Source: Sphingobacteriales bacterium TSM_CSS (GTDB lineage Bacteria; Bacteroidota; Bacteroidia; Chitinophagales; UBA2359). Taken from it: a DNA stretch of 41,755 bases. Made by a program: the position numbers and the translations under genes. The stretch is taken from assembly GCA_002212985.1 (NCBI GenBank), contig NBMY01000114.1:1-41755 (forward strand), given 5' to 3'. The stretch's first letter is position 1. Each line of letters opens with the position of its first letter. The notes below the pieces were generated by a model, which searched no databases, had not been told where the DNA came from, and saw only the letters and a program-made list of their open reading frames with translations. This document shows, piece by piece, positions 7,660 through 16,380 of the stretch.

Positions 7660-9429
7660 ATGCTGAAACAGTTTTTCTCCCTCTGTTTACTTGCCATGCT
7701 GGTGCTGTTGCCGCTCAATTCAAAAGTTCCCACCGTATCTATTGGCGAAAAAGCACCCGAAATAGACCTGAACGGGTTAAATGGCAAAGCCTTGAAATTG
7801 TCCTCCTTGCAGGGCAATCTGGTATTGGTAAATTTTTGGTCAACCTGGTGTGTGGCCTGCAATGTGATTAAAAACCCCGAATATGTGCGTTTATACAACA
7901 AGTATAAAGACTTTACCTTTGACAAGGCCCGAAGTTTTACCCTCTATAGTGTAGCTTTTGACAGCGATAAAACCAAGTGGGAAAACCGCATTAAAGAAAA
8001 TAATCTTGACTGGAACAACCACGTAATTGACCTCGACTCGTACTACTCAAACTACTGGATGCTGTACAATATAAAAAGCATTCCGTCCTCGTTTTTGTTA
8101 GATGAAAAGGGGGTTATTATTGGTATTAACCTCACCTATGAACAAATAGAGCGCGAATTAAACAAGCGCAATCCGAAACCCAAAACCACGCCGCCGCCGG
8201 TAGTGCCGCCTGCTGTTGAGCCGCCGGTAGTGGTAAATCCGCCGGTTAAGCCGCCCGTATCGCCGCCGCCAACAGACAGCGGCAAACCGCCTGTTAACAA
8301 CCAACCTGCTACGGTTGAACAAACGGTTTTTAAAATTCAGCTTGGCGCCATGCCCAACCCCAACTTGGCCAACTACAAAAACCTGGAAGATTTGGGTAAA
8401 CTGGAAACACAGCAGGCAACGGCAAAACTGTTCAGGGTGTTGCTGGGCACTTTTGATGATGCACAGGCCAAACGCGTTTTGGAAGATGTGCGTATGAGGG
8501 GTTATAAAGATGCTTTTGTGCGCAAAGATGTTGAAAAAGTGCCATCGGGCGCAGGTACACAAGGCAGTGCCGGCACAGCTACGGCATCGGGCAACCCCGC
8601 CAAACCCGCTCAAACCCAACCCACACCGCCCGTACAAGGTGGCACCGGTACCGTTACCAGCAGTGTTTTGCACAAATATTTTAAAGTTCAGGTGGGAGTG
8701 TTTAAATTTTACGACCCCAAAAAATTTACCGCCATTGCTGACCTTGGTCCATTAGACACCGAGAAAACCGGCAACGGCCTAACCCGCGTATTACTGGGCA
8801 AATTTACCAGCCAGGAAGATGCCGATAAAGCGCTGGCAACCGCCAAAACAAAAGGCTTTAACGGTGTGGTGGTAACCCGCGAAGAAACCGAAACCGTAGT
8901 GGCCTATGCCAATACCCAATACGGCGATACCTATAAACCGCTCAACGAACCCGCCGGAGATATGGCATTGATGCGCTCTTTTGAATTTACCCCGCTCAAA
9001 AAAACCATGCTCAACCGTGCCGCACCCGAAATAACATTGTTGGGCGCCAACAATAGTAAGCAAACCTTGTCGGGGCAAAAGGGTAAAATAGTGCTGCTTT
9101 ACCTTTGGGCAACCTGGAGCGGCCCCGCCCGCGAAAACCACGAAGAACTGAACAAAATCTACCAAAAATACAAAGGCAGCAACTTTGATATTTACAGCGT
9201 AGCTTTTGACAAAAACCCCGAGCGATGGAAAGCCGCCATTAAGGAAGACAAGTTAATCTGGCCTTTTCAGGTAATTGACGTAAAAGGTACCGAATCTGAC
9301 CTGCTTGGCAAATATCAGATTGAATACCTGCCCGCCCTGTTTCTTATTGACGAAAACGGAACCATAATTGCCGAGAACCTTACTTATGAACAGCTTGACT
9401 CTGAACTGGGCAGGCTGCTCAAAAAATAA
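7660..9429 (+). CDS. Thioredoxin-SPOR-SPOR-thioredoxin fusion (TlpA/AhpC-like)
   Basis: The protein has 589 residues from the ATG at 7660. A longer frame begins at 7552, but 7660 places a standard signal peptide at the N terminus (about residues 1-21). Residues 25-165 form a TlpA-like thioredoxin domain with active site WCVAC (Cys64 and Cys67) and a cis-Pro region SIPSSFLLD. A proline-rich linker (about 172-216) leads to a SPOR-like domain (222-288), a second low-complexity linker and a second SPOR-like domain (338-407). Residues 448-589 form another TlpA-like domain in which the CxxC is replaced by SGPA (487-490), so it cannot do dithiol chemistry. The two thioredoxin domains keep the same LTYEQ C-terminal helix, pointing to internal duplication. 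Likely role: a periplasmic redox protein tethered to peptidoglycan, the second domain being structural or for binding. It follows the SPOR-carrying CapA-family gene on the same strand. Confidence 0.85.
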   Translation: MLKQFFSLCLLAMLVLLPLNSKVPTVSIGEKAPEIDLNGLNGKALKLSSLQGNLVLVNFWSTWCVACNVIKNPEYVRLYNKYKDFTFDKARSFTLYSVAFDSDKTKWENRIKENNLDWNNHVIDLDSYYSNYWMLYNIKSIPSSFLLDEKGVIIGINLTYEQIERELNKRNPKPKTTPPPVVPPAVEPPVVVNPPVKPPVSPPPTDSGKPPVNNQPATVEQTVFKIQLGAMPNPNLANYKNLEDLGKLETQQATAKLFRVLLGTFDDAQAKRVLEDVRMRGYKDAFVRKDVEKVPSGAGTQGSAGTATASGNPAKPAQTQPTPPVQGGTGTVTSSVLHKYFKVQVGVFKFYDPKKFTAIADLGPLDTEKTGNGLTRVLLGKFTSQEDADKALATAKTKGFNGVVVTREETETVVAYANTQYGDTYKPLNEPAGDMALMRSFEFTPLKKTMLNRAAPEITLLGANNSKQTLSGQKGKIVLLYLWATWSGPARENHEELNKIYQKYKGSNFDIYSVAFDKNPERWKAAIKEDKLIWPFQVIDVKGTESDLLGKYQIEYLPALFLIDENGTIIAENLTYEQLDSELGRLLKK

Positions 9430-9554
9430 GCGCATTGCTCTGTATAAACCTGTTCTGTTGCGTAGGGAAAAACCTTTTGGCTAAATTGGTTAAAGCGCCT
9501 TTTAAGACAAGAAAAAATCAAATGATGCCCTATTTACAGCGGAGTGGTAAAAAA

Positions 9555-9586
9555 TTTGGAAAACAAAACAATGACAATTATATTTG
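9555..9586 (+). promoter_or_regulatory. Strong Bacteroidota promoter of the DUF4332 gene
   Basis: TTTG at 9555-9558, a 20-nt spacer and TATATTTG at 9579-9586 match the phylum consensus exactly. Transcription would begin about 45 nt before the ATG at 9637. Confidence 0.65.
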
Positions 9587-9636
9587 TGCCAATTTTAAAA
9601 GCAAAATTTCTTTCTAACACCTAAAAATTAAAAACA

Positions 9637-10044
9637 ATGGCTTACAAAATTGATGAAATAGAAGGTATCGGCCCTGCATTAGCCGAAAAAATGGTTGCCG
9701 CCGGCATTAAAACCGTAGAGCAATTGCTTGAAAGAGGGGCAACTCCCAAAGGAAGGGAAGAGGTTGCAACAGCTACCGGCATTAACCCCAAGCAAATACT
9801 CAAATTTGTTAATCATGCCGATTTGTTCCGCATTAAAGGTATTTCGAGCCAATATTCAGAACTGTTGGAGGCTTCAGGCGTAGATACGGTTAAAGAACTG
9901 CGCAACCGGAAAGCAGAAAACCTGCACGCCAAAATGATTGAAGTAAACAACGAAAAACAATTAGTGCGCCAGGTTCCATCTTTAAGCCAGGTTGAAAGTT
10001 TTATTGCACAGGCAAAAGACCTGCCGCCCGTAGTTACTTATTAA
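9637..10044 (+). CDS. DUF4332 helix-hairpin-helix protein
   Basis: This 135-residue cytoplasmic protein has two helix-hairpin-helix-like units. One is near residues 5-30 (EIEGIGPALAEKMVAAGI), the other near 65-90 (FRIKGISSQYSELLEASGV). Both match the DUF4332 pattern. HhH folds usually bind DNA backbone non-specifically, so a nucleic-acid role is reasonable, but the function of this family is not established. It has its own consensus promoter (9555-9586) and a hairpin terminator directly downstream (10083-10132), so it is most likely a single-gene, well-expressed transcript. Confidence 0.85.
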   Translation: MAYKIDEIEGIGPALAEKMVAAGIKTVEQLLERGATPKGREEVATATGINPKQILKFVNHADLFRIKGISSQYSELLEASGVDTVKELRNRKAENLHAKMIEVNNEKQLVRQVPSLSQVESFIAQAKDLPPVVTY

Positions 10045-10082
10045 TTTGTTTTTGGGTTCCTTTCTTAAGGAGCAATTCTCAA

Positions 10083-10132
10083 AAAAAATCGCATAGAAAT
10101 ACCACGCACAAGGTGTTTTTATGCGATTTTTT
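10083..10132 (+). terminator. Intrinsic terminator after the DUF4332 gene
   Basis: Arms AAAAAATCGCATA (10083-10095) and TATGCGATTTTTT (10120-10132) are perfectly complementary, with a 24-nt loop and a T-rich end. Because the stem is A/T-rich at its base it can work on both strands. It overlaps any N-terminal extension of the next gene, which supports the later start at 10178. Confidence 0.65.
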
Positions 10133-10177
10133 ATTTTTGACATCTTCCCGCGTTTCTTTAAAAGCAGAACTTACCCT

Positions 10178-11065
10178 ATGCGAATTGCCCTGTACAGCCG
10201 CCAGCTTAAACCCGATGATATTCCTTTTGTACAAACTGTAGTTGCCATGTTGCAAAAAAGCGGTATTGACTGTTTGCTGTACGATTTGCTGCATCGTGAG
10301 TTACAACAGCAATTGCAGGAAATCCAAACGGCAATGCCCACTTTTGACAGCCACGACTCGTTGGCCGGAAGAGCCGATTTTTTGTTTAGCATTGGTGGCG
10401 ATGGCACCCTGCTCAATACCATTACACTGGTACAAGACCTGAACATACCGGTTTTGGGAATAAACAGCGGCCGGCTTGGCTTTTTAACCGATGTACATAA
10501 GGATGAGTTTACCACCCAACTGCTTACCGCACTGCAAAGCGGCAACTTTACCCTCGACAGCCGAACCATTCTTAGGGCAGACAGCAATAGACCGGCCCTG
10601 TTTGCCGATGCCCCTTATGCCCTTAATGAGTTTACCATACACAAACTCGATACATCAGCCATGATTACCGTACATACCTATGTTGACGGACAGTTTCTGA
10701 ACTCTTATTGGGCCGATGGCATTATTGTTTCAACACCAACCGGTTCAACCGCTTACTCGCTCAGTTGCGGCGGCCCTATTGTTTACCCAAGTTCGCAAAC
10801 CTTTATAATTACACCTGTAGCCCCCCACAACCTAAACGTGCGCCCCATAGTAATACCCGATGACAAAACCATTTCTTTTAAAGTGGAAGGGCGGGGCGAT
10901 GCCTTCCTATGCACTCTCGATTCGCGCTACGAAACCATTGACCACCATTACCAGATACAGGTAAGTAAAGAGCGGTTTATGCTTCAGTTAGTCCGGTTGT
11001 CGGGCAATGATTTTTTTTCTACCATCAGAAATAAACTCATGTGGGGGTTAGATACCCGCAACTAA
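10178..11065 (+). CDS. nadK: NAD kinase
   Basis: This is the 295-residue ATP (or polyphosphate)-dependent NAD kinase, which phosphorylates the 2'-OH of the adenosine ribose of NAD to make NADP. Family motifs are present: SIGGDGTLLN (GGDGT at 73-77), NSGRLGFLTD, NEFTIHK, STPTGSTAYSLSCGGPI with the conserved Asp before it (WADGIIVSTP), and ITPVAPHNLNVRPIV. Length is normal for bacterial enzymes. The frame extends upstream to 10121, but that segment overlaps the preceding terminator and is not conserved-looking, so the ATG at 10178 is chosen. The neighbours are unrelated to NAD metabolism; it is convergent with the PgpH-type gene. Confidence 0.95.
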   Translation: MRIALYSRQLKPDDIPFVQTVVAMLQKSGIDCLLYDLLHRELQQQLQEIQTAMPTFDSHDSLAGRADFLFSIGGDGTLLNTITLVQDLNIPVLGINSGRLGFLTDVHKDEFTTQLLTALQSGNFTLDSRTILRADSNRPALFADAPYALNEFTIHKLDTSAMITVHTYVDGQFLNSYWADGIIVSTPTGSTAYSLSCGGPIVYPSSQTFIITPVAPHNLNVRPIVIPDDKTISFKVEGRGDAFLCTLDSRYETIDHHYQIQVSKERFMLQLVRLSGNDFFSTIRNKLMWGLDTRN

Positions 11066-11143
11066 CCGGCGCAGCACAAAAAAACCGATGATTGCTGCTC
11101 TTGCTGTTGCTTATTTATTGTGGTTGCAGGCAAAAAGGCGGGG

Positions 11144-13291
11144 CTACACTTCCTGCCGTTCGGTTATTTCGGGGTAGCTGATGCGAATGTGGTATATGCT
11201 TCGCAGTTGTTTTTTAAACACTTTTTTAATGGTTGAAATGTCTTTGAAGCTAATGTCGCAGTTTACAAACTGGTTGTCGCGTATTTTGCTGTCAATGATA
11301 TAATCAACTAATTGGTTTATTTGCTCATCGGTTGGGGTTTGCATACTTCGCGAGGCGGCTTCTACAGAGTCGGCCATCATAACCACTGCGGTTTCTTTAG
11401 AGTAGGGCAGGGGGCCTGGGTATCTGAAATAGGGTTCATCTACTTCCTGCCTGGGGTTTTCTTTAAGGTAGTTTTGGTAAAAGTACTCAACTCGGGTAGT
11501 GCCGTGGTGGGTGCGAATAAAGTCTATAATTACGTTGGGCAGGCGTTCTTTTTTTGCCAGTTCAATGCCGTGAGTTACGTGTTCTTTTATAATGCGCACA
11601 CTTTCTATGTAGGGTATATCGTCGTGGGGGTTAATTTCGGTGGTTTGGTTTTCGGTAAAGTAGATGGGGCGCAGTATTTTGCCAATATCGTGATAGAGTG
11701 CACCAACTTTTGCCAGCAGGGGTCGGGCGCCAATTTCAGAAGAGGCGGCTTCGGCTAAGTTGGCTACTTGCAGCGAGTGGGCAAAGGTGCCGGGGGCTTT
11801 TCGGGCAAGGCGGCGCAAAATGGGTTTGTTAAGGTCGCTTAATTCGGCAAGGGTAATATTGGAAACAAAACCAAACAACTTTTCAAAAGCCGGTATAAGC
11901 GGGTAGGCCAACAGGCAAAAAAAAGTATTAACCACCAGCCAGCCAAGATTTACCCAATGAATATTTGCCCAAGCCCCCTCTTGTATGAGTGAAATGCCCA
12001 CAAACCCGCCTAAGTAGGTAACAAAAATAAAGCCGGTAGATTTAAAAAAATCTGACCAGTAGTAGGCGCGTTCATTGGCTAATATTGCGGCCATGCCTGC
12101 AATAAAGTGCAAAAACAAAAACTCAAACCCCATTGGCACAATAAACCCCGACAGCAGCACAATAATAAGGTGTACGTACATGGCGGCGCGGTTGCCAAAA
12201 AAATTGCGCATTACAATTGGCACAATGCAATACGGAACCATGTAGAGGCTGAAATTGGTTTGCCCAATTTGCCGCAAATCTACCACCAAACGAATGAGGT
12301 AAATAAAAACGGCTATAAACAACAAAATGAAACTGAGTTTGCGGGAGTTGTAGAAGGTGGGCGGTTCAAAAATTTGCAAAAACACTACAAATAGGGTGAT
12401 GGTAATAAGCACCAGTATAAAATGCCCTATGTTAATGGCATACTTGTTAATAAGTTGTGCATTGTTGGGGGCATTGTTTTGGGTTTCATAGGCATGTTTG
12501 AGCGATTGCAGTTTGCTGTATTGGTCTTCTTTTACCAATGCCCCCTGTGCAATAATGAGTTCGTTTTGCTGCACCACGCCTTTTGAGCGCGATACCTTTT
12601 TTAGTTCTTCTTCGGTAACCTGCCGGGTGGTTTTTCGGTCAAAGGTAATGTTGGGTTGCAGGCTGTTGCACAACGGCTCCACCATTATTTGGTTTCTTTC
12701 GGGCAATTGTATTTTTACATAGTTGTCAATATACTGGCAGGCATCGGTAAGGTTGGTAAAAACATCGGTGCCGGTATGTAAAATGGATACAGTATTGTTT
12801 ACCAGCAGGTTAAGGGTGTTTACTGACGGTTTGCCGTTTTGCTTATGCTCTTCATCTAACAGCACAATACCTTTTTTGTAGAGCGAATCGAGCAGCCGCT
12901 GCGCTGTTTTGGCCACCTGTACCGAATCTTTACGGGTAAAAGTGCCAACGCTTTTGCCATCGGTTACTTTGGGCAGTTGGGCGGTAAATTTTTCGAGTAC
13001 TTTTTCTTTTACCTTGGGTTCCAGTTTGTAGTAAGGCGCAATGCTGTCTATCATGCTTTGCTGTTCCGACAGCAGTTCATCGGGCAGTTTTTCTATGGTA
13101 AAGGTAAACGGAGCATACAAGTTATCATACTTCCATGGCATATTCAACTCAAAATCGTAGTTGAAATTGTTTTTCGGAAGCAGGGTAGAAATAAGGGCAA
13201 TACAAGCCAGTATCAGCACATAGCGCAGTATCACCATGTGCTTGTTTACTATAAGCGAGGTAATATTTTTAAAGCTGAACGGAATTTGCAT
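11144..13291 (-). CDS. 7TM-HD family phosphohydrolase (PgpH-like c-di-AMP phosphodiesterase)
   Basis: The protein has 715 residues. A first membrane helix (about 20-40) is followed by an extracytoplasmic region (about 45-285; 7TMR-HDED type), a seven-helix membrane bundle (about 287-475) and a C-terminal cytoplasmic HD domain. HD motifs visible are FAHSLQVANLAEAA (His505), LYHDIGKILRP (His534-Asp535), IRTHHGTTRVEYF and MMADSVEAASRS. This domain order is that of PgpH, which hydrolyses the second messenger c-di-AMP to pApA in Firmicutes. The same nucleotide is plausible here, but the substrate is inferred from family. Length and motifs indicate an intact enzyme. It lies 149 nt downstream of the korB-like gene on the same strand, probably in a separate transcript. 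Confidence 0.9.
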   Translation of the reverse strand: MQIPFSFKNITSLIVNKHMVILRYVLILACIALISTLLPKNNFNYDFELNMPWKYDNLYAPFTFTIEKLPDELLSEQQSMIDSIAPYYKLEPKVKEKVLEKFTAQLPKVTDGKSVGTFTRKDSVQVAKTAQRLLDSLYKKGIVLLDEEHKQNGKPSVNTLNLLVNNTVSILHTGTDVFTNLTDACQYIDNYVKIQLPERNQIMVEPLCNSLQPNITFDRKTTRQVTEEELKKVSRSKGVVQQNELIIAQGALVKEDQYSKLQSLKHAYETQNNAPNNAQLINKYAINIGHFILVLITITLFVVFLQIFEPPTFYNSRKLSFILLFIAVFIYLIRLVVDLRQIGQTNFSLYMVPYCIVPIVMRNFFGNRAAMYVHLIIVLLSGFIVPMGFEFLFLHFIAGMAAILANERAYYWSDFFKSTGFIFVTYLGGFVGISLIQEGAWANIHWVNLGWLVVNTFFCLLAYPLIPAFEKLFGFVSNITLAELSDLNKPILRRLARKAPGTFAHSLQVANLAEAASSEIGARPLLAKVGALYHDIGKILRPIYFTENQTTEINPHDDIPYIESVRIIKEHVTHGIELAKKERLPNVIIDFIRTHHGTTRVEYFYQNYLKENPRQEVDEPYFRYPGPLPYSKETAVVMMADSVEAASRSMQTPTDEQINQLVDYIIDSKIRDNQFVNCDISFKDISTIKKVFKKQLRSIYHIRISYPEITERQEV

Positions 13292-13440
13292 ATTTTAGGG
13301 GCAGAAGAATATAAGCAGCGCATTTAAAAAATACCTTACCAACGCAAAACAAACAGCCAATACATTGCAGCAATGGCAACAAAGCTGTTTGGCAGACATA
13401 TAATGCAACCGCGCCTGCTATGTGTAGCCGGGCTTCGGTG

Positions 13441-14514
13441 TTATTCATGCACCCAGGTTACGGAGCCGGCAATCAGGTCATCGAGATTGCCTTTACCTTT
13501 TACATCAAGGGCATGTTGAATTTGGTAATGTACGAGTTCTTCGTAAGCGGGGCGTGTTTCTTCTATGTAAAAAACCCCAAACGGGCGCGGCAGGAAGGTG
13601 CCGCCTTCGGCAAATTGTTGCGGAAGGTCGAAAAAGCGTGATAAAATCTGGGCTTTTACCAAATCATATTCGTTGTGTATCCAAAGGTCGTTTGTGCTAA
13701 ACTCGCCGTTTGCCAGACTTACCACGCGGGGCGAATAACCGTCTAACAGAATGCCTTTATCGTTGTTTTGCCCAAAAACAAGCGGTTTATCGTGATCCAT
13801 AAATAGCGTAGAGTCTTTTTTGGTGGTTGACTCGGTAAACAACTCAAAGGCGCCGTCGTTAAAAATGTTGCAATTTTGGTAAATTTCCAGAAAAGATGCA
13901 CCGCGGTGGTTATACGAGCGCCGCACCATTTCCTGCAGTTGTTTGGGGTCGCGGTCCATGGCGCGGGCCACAAAGGTGGCATTGGCGCCAAGGGCAAAGG
14001 CTACAGGATTTACCGGGTAATCTACCGACCCCAGCGGGGTAGATTTGGTAATTTTGTGCTGCTCAGAAGTGGGTGAGTACTGCCCTTTGGTAAGCCCGTA
14101 AATTTGGTTGTTAAACAACAGGATATTGAGATTGAAGTTGCGGCGCAAAATGTGCAGCAAATGGTTGCCCCCGATAGACAGCCCGTCGCCGTCGCCGGTA
14201 ACCACCCACACGCTTAGTTGCGGGTTGGCAATGCGCAACCCCGATGCTACTGCGGTAGCCCGACCGTGAATGGAGTGCATACCGTAGGTTTCCATATAGT
14301 ACGGAAAACGCGACGAACAACCGATACCCGATATAATGGCTACGTTTTCGCGTTTCAGCCCCAAATCGGCAATAACGGTTTGTACTTGCTTAAGTATGGA
14401 ATAATCTCCGCAGCCCGGGCACCAGCGCACTTCCTGGTCGGTGGCAAAATCTTTGGCTTTTAATACTTCGGCGCCGTTGCCCGCGCCTCCGGTTTCTGTG
14501 GTGGTAACTGGCAT
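13441..14514 (-). CDS. 2-oxoacid:ferredoxin oxidoreductase, beta subunit
   Basis: This 357-residue protein is the thiamine-diphosphate-binding subunit of a two-subunit 2-oxoacid:ferredoxin (2-oxoglutarate/pyruvate type) oxidoreductase. Such enzymes decarboxylate a 2-oxoacid to its acyl-CoA and reduce ferredoxin. Motifs seen are WCPGCGDYSIL (Cys32, Cys35 for the 4Fe-4S cluster), GIGCSSRFPYY, the HGRA-TAVASG segment, and the ThDP/Mg motif GDGDGLSIGGNH...NNQIYGLTKGQ. The long C-terminal extension (about 280-357) is common in Bacteroidota members. The alpha subunit gene normally sits directly upstream in the same operon. Here the upstream gene is a tiny lipoprotein and no alpha subunit is in the window, so the partner must be encoded elsewhere. 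Confidence 0.9.
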   Translation of the reverse strand: MPVTTTETGGAGNGAEVLKAKDFATDQEVRWCPGCGDYSILKQVQTVIADLGLKRENVAIISGIGCSSRFPYYMETYGMHSIHGRATAVASGLRIANPQLSVWVVTGDGDGLSIGGNHLLHILRRNFNLNILLFNNQIYGLTKGQYSPTSEQHKITKSTPLGSVDYPVNPVAFALGANATFVARAMDRDPKQLQEMVRRSYNHRGASFLEIYQNCNIFNDGAFELFTESTTKKDSTLFMDHDKPLVFGQNNDKGILLDGYSPRVVSLANGEFSTNDLWIHNEYDLVKAQILSRFFDLPQQFAEGGTFLPRPFGVFYIEETRPAYEELVHYQIQHALDVKGKGNLDDLIAGSVTWVHE

Positions 14515-14658
14515 AGTTTTTCTTTGTTGTGTTAATAATAAACACCTTTACCGCTCTCTGCAAAAAAACAGGAACGGGTTAAGCCGAAAGCAAAATTACA
14601 GCATTTTTCGGGCTGCTGTATCTTTTTGCAGATACAAATTCCATAAAAAAATCAAAAA

Positions 14659-14805
14659 TCAGCAGTCGGTTTCTGCAACCTGTTCGGTAGGAGGTGCTGC
14701 CTGCGAAAATTTCGGGCAATCACACCGGCGATTTTTAATGGCTGCACAGTTGCTGAACAGCATGCATACAAGCAAGGCAGCGGCAACAATTCTCATGGAT
14801 TTCAT
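14659..14805 (-). CDS. Tiny lipoprotein with CxCPxFS motif
   Basis: This is a 48-residue open frame, ATG at 14805 and TGA at 14659-14661. It encodes a lipoprotein signal (about residues 1-20; LLVCMLFSNC with the lipid-modified Cys probably Cys20), then RRCDCPKFSQ and a short tail ending in Cys. The neighbouring gene (14832-15020) encodes a protein with the same layout: lipobox, basic residues, then KCKECPVFSQ. The shared features at matching positions make a coding function likely although the gene is very short. Predicted location: anchored in the outer or inner membrane facing the periplasm. The function is unknown. It lies 26 nt downstream of its relative and 144 nt upstream of the korB-like gene, all on one strand. 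Confidence 0.6.
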   Translation of the reverse strand: MKSMRIVAAALLVCMLFSNCAAIKNRRCDCPKFSQAAPPTEQVAETDC

Positions 14806-14831
14806 GTAGTATCTTGTTTTCTGGTTTTAAA

Positions 14832-15020
14832 TTATGGCGTACCGGGCATTGGGTTTTGTTGACCCGGCACAACAAAAGGGTTTTGATATGGATTGTTGTG
14901 AGTATATTGAGAAAACACAGGGCATTCTTTGCACTTTGTTTTTTTTAACGAGCCGCAACTGCTGCAACTCAACAGGATAATCGCAACAAGCAATGGCAGG
15001 CGCAGGGCGTTTTTATTCAT
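14832..15020 (-). CDS. Small lipoprotein with CxxCPxFS motif
   Basis: The protein has 62 residues from the ATG at 15020. A longer frame to 15044 adds eight residues and spoils the signal peptide. The lipoprotein signal ends LLSCSSCGSLKK, so Cys20 or thereabouts carries the lipid. A motif KCKECPVFSQY follows, then a Pro/Asn-rich tail. The Cys-x2-Cys-Pro-x-Phe-Ser pattern recurs in the adjacent 48-residue gene. I recall similarly small Bacteroidota lipoproteins with a CPxF pattern but cannot name a characterised family. A consensus promoter (15082-15113) points at this gene and probably drives both. Confidence 0.7.
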   Translation of the reverse strand: MNKNALRLPLLVAIILLSCSSCGSLKKTKCKECPVFSQYTHNNPYQNPFVVPGQQNPMPGTP

Positions 15021-15081
15021 TTTTTTATGGTTAAACCCGGTCAAAATAATAGCGGCAGAGTTACCTTTGCTCTTGTAAACG

Positions 15082-15113
15082 CAAATTTACGTTGTAAAAT
15101 TGCAACAGGCAAA
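15082..15113 (-). promoter_or_regulatory. Consensus promoter of the small lipoprotein pair
   Basis: Read on the minus strand, TTTG (15113-15110), a 20-nt spacer and TAAATTTG (15089-15082) match the Bacteroidota promoter consensus. The ATG at 15020 lies about 60 nt downstream. It overlaps the leader of the divergent glycosyltransferase gene. Confidence 0.6.
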
Positions 15114-15147
15114 CAACAGGCAACATCAAATCTTTATTGCACCATTC

Positions 15148-16251
15148 TTGAACAAAAAACCGGTAATAATAGTTGCGCCGCTCAATTGGGGTTTGGGTCA
15201 TGCCACGCGCTGCATACCCCTTATTCATGAGTTGCTGTTGCAAAATGCCACTGTTTTGCTTGCCGGCGACGGGCGCTCCCTAACTTTGCTGCAACAGGAG
15301 TTTCCGCAACTTGACTCCCTGCCGCTGCCTTCCTATGATATTGTTTACCCTGCCCGGGGGCAACAAATGCCGGTGGTTATGGCAAGGCAAATTCCTAAAA
15401 TACTGAGGCAAATTGCGCGTGAGAAGGAGGTAATTAACCAAATGGCGGCAAAGTGCGGGGCGCATGCCGTTATTTCCGACAACCGTTATGGTTGTTGCCT
15501 TCGGGGTAAACCCTCGGTTTTTATTACGCACCAGATTTTTATTCAAACGCCGCCTGCTTTGTCGTTTTTATCGCCCGTAATATTGTGGCTTAACCGTCTG
15601 TTCATACATCGATTTACCGCCTGTTGGATACCCGATTTTAACCACCCGCACAATAACCTGAGCGGAAAACTGGCACACCAAAAGCCATTGCCCGGGCAGT
15701 TTTACCGCTTTATTGGCCCGCTTTCGCGAATGAAAACCACCGATATACAACCCTATAAGCCGCCCGAATTTATTAACCCGAAGATAGCCATTGTGCTTTC
15801 GGGTCCCGAGCCGCAACGCACCCAACTGGAAGAACTGCTGCTTAAACAGGTGCCTGCACTTACCCAACCGGTGGTAATGGCAAGAGGTATTACCGAAACC
15901 AACGCCATGCGGCAAACCGGCACCTGGCAAATTTACGACCACCTCATCACGCCAAAACTTAACTCACTACTGTTGCAGGCAGAGGTGGTAGTGGCAAGGT
16001 CGGGCTACAGTACCATTATGGATTTGGCGGCCTTGGGCAAAAAGGCCGTACTCATACCCACGCCCGGACAAACTGAGCAGGAGTATCTTGCCCAACGGTT
16101 TATGCAACAGGGCGTATTCTATGCCGCATTACAAAACAGCCTGCAACTGCCCGGCGCCATACAGCAGGCATTGCAAATGAACGGACTGCAATGCAACAAG
16201 CAAAATCTGCTGCAAAATGCGGTAAAAACACTTATCGGGTCATTAATTTAA
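15148..16251 (+). CDS. MurG-like (GT28/GT-B) glycosyltransferase
   Basis: No ATG lies near the conserved N terminus. Possible starts are TTG at 15148 (367 residues, beginning MNKKPVIIVAPLNWGLGHA) or TTG at 15100 (383 residues). The first fits the usual length of the family. The GT-B N-terminal glycine-rich loop NWGLGHATRC is followed by an acceptor-domain region and a C-terminal nucleotide-sugar domain (about residues 220-340). The latter contains IAIVLSGPEPQRTQLE, a Ser-Gly-Tyr-Ser-Thr motif near residue 290 and LIPTPGQTEQEYLAQRF. These features relate it to MurG and other UDP-sugar transferases, but the acceptor is not predictable. MurG itself is normally within the dcw cluster, so this is more likely a separate lipid or cell-surface glycosyltransferase. 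Confidence 0.8.
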   Translation: MNKKPVIIVAPLNWGLGHATRCIPLIHELLLQNATVLLAGDGRSLTLLQQEFPQLDSLPLPSYDIVYPARGQQMPVVMARQIPKILRQIAREKEVINQMAAKCGAHAVISDNRYGCCLRGKPSVFITHQIFIQTPPALSFLSPVILWLNRLFIHRFTACWIPDFNHPHNNLSGKLAHQKPLPGQFYRFIGPLSRMKTTDIQPYKPPEFINPKIAIVLSGPEPQRTQLEELLLKQVPALTQPVVMARGITETNAMRQTGTWQIYDHLITPKLNSLLLQAEVVVARSGYSTIMDLAALGKKAVLIPTPGQTEQEYLAQRFMQQGVFYAALQNSLQLPGAIQQALQMNGLQCNKQNLLQNAVKTLIGSLI

Positions 16252-16380
16252 CAGCTATTTGTAAACTTTTGCGTAAATTGTGCGTCAAAACACCGGGTAA
16301 ATCGGTAACGCTTATTTTCCGTTTTTATAACAATAATTATTAAACATTTTTTACCTTTATCATAACCAATAAAAAACCCC

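Noticed and set aside
14515..14658. Promoter for the korB-like gene
   Set aside because: A -7 like TAATTTTG is present on the minus strand (14598-14591), but no TTG lies at the expected distance, so I do not list it as a promoter.
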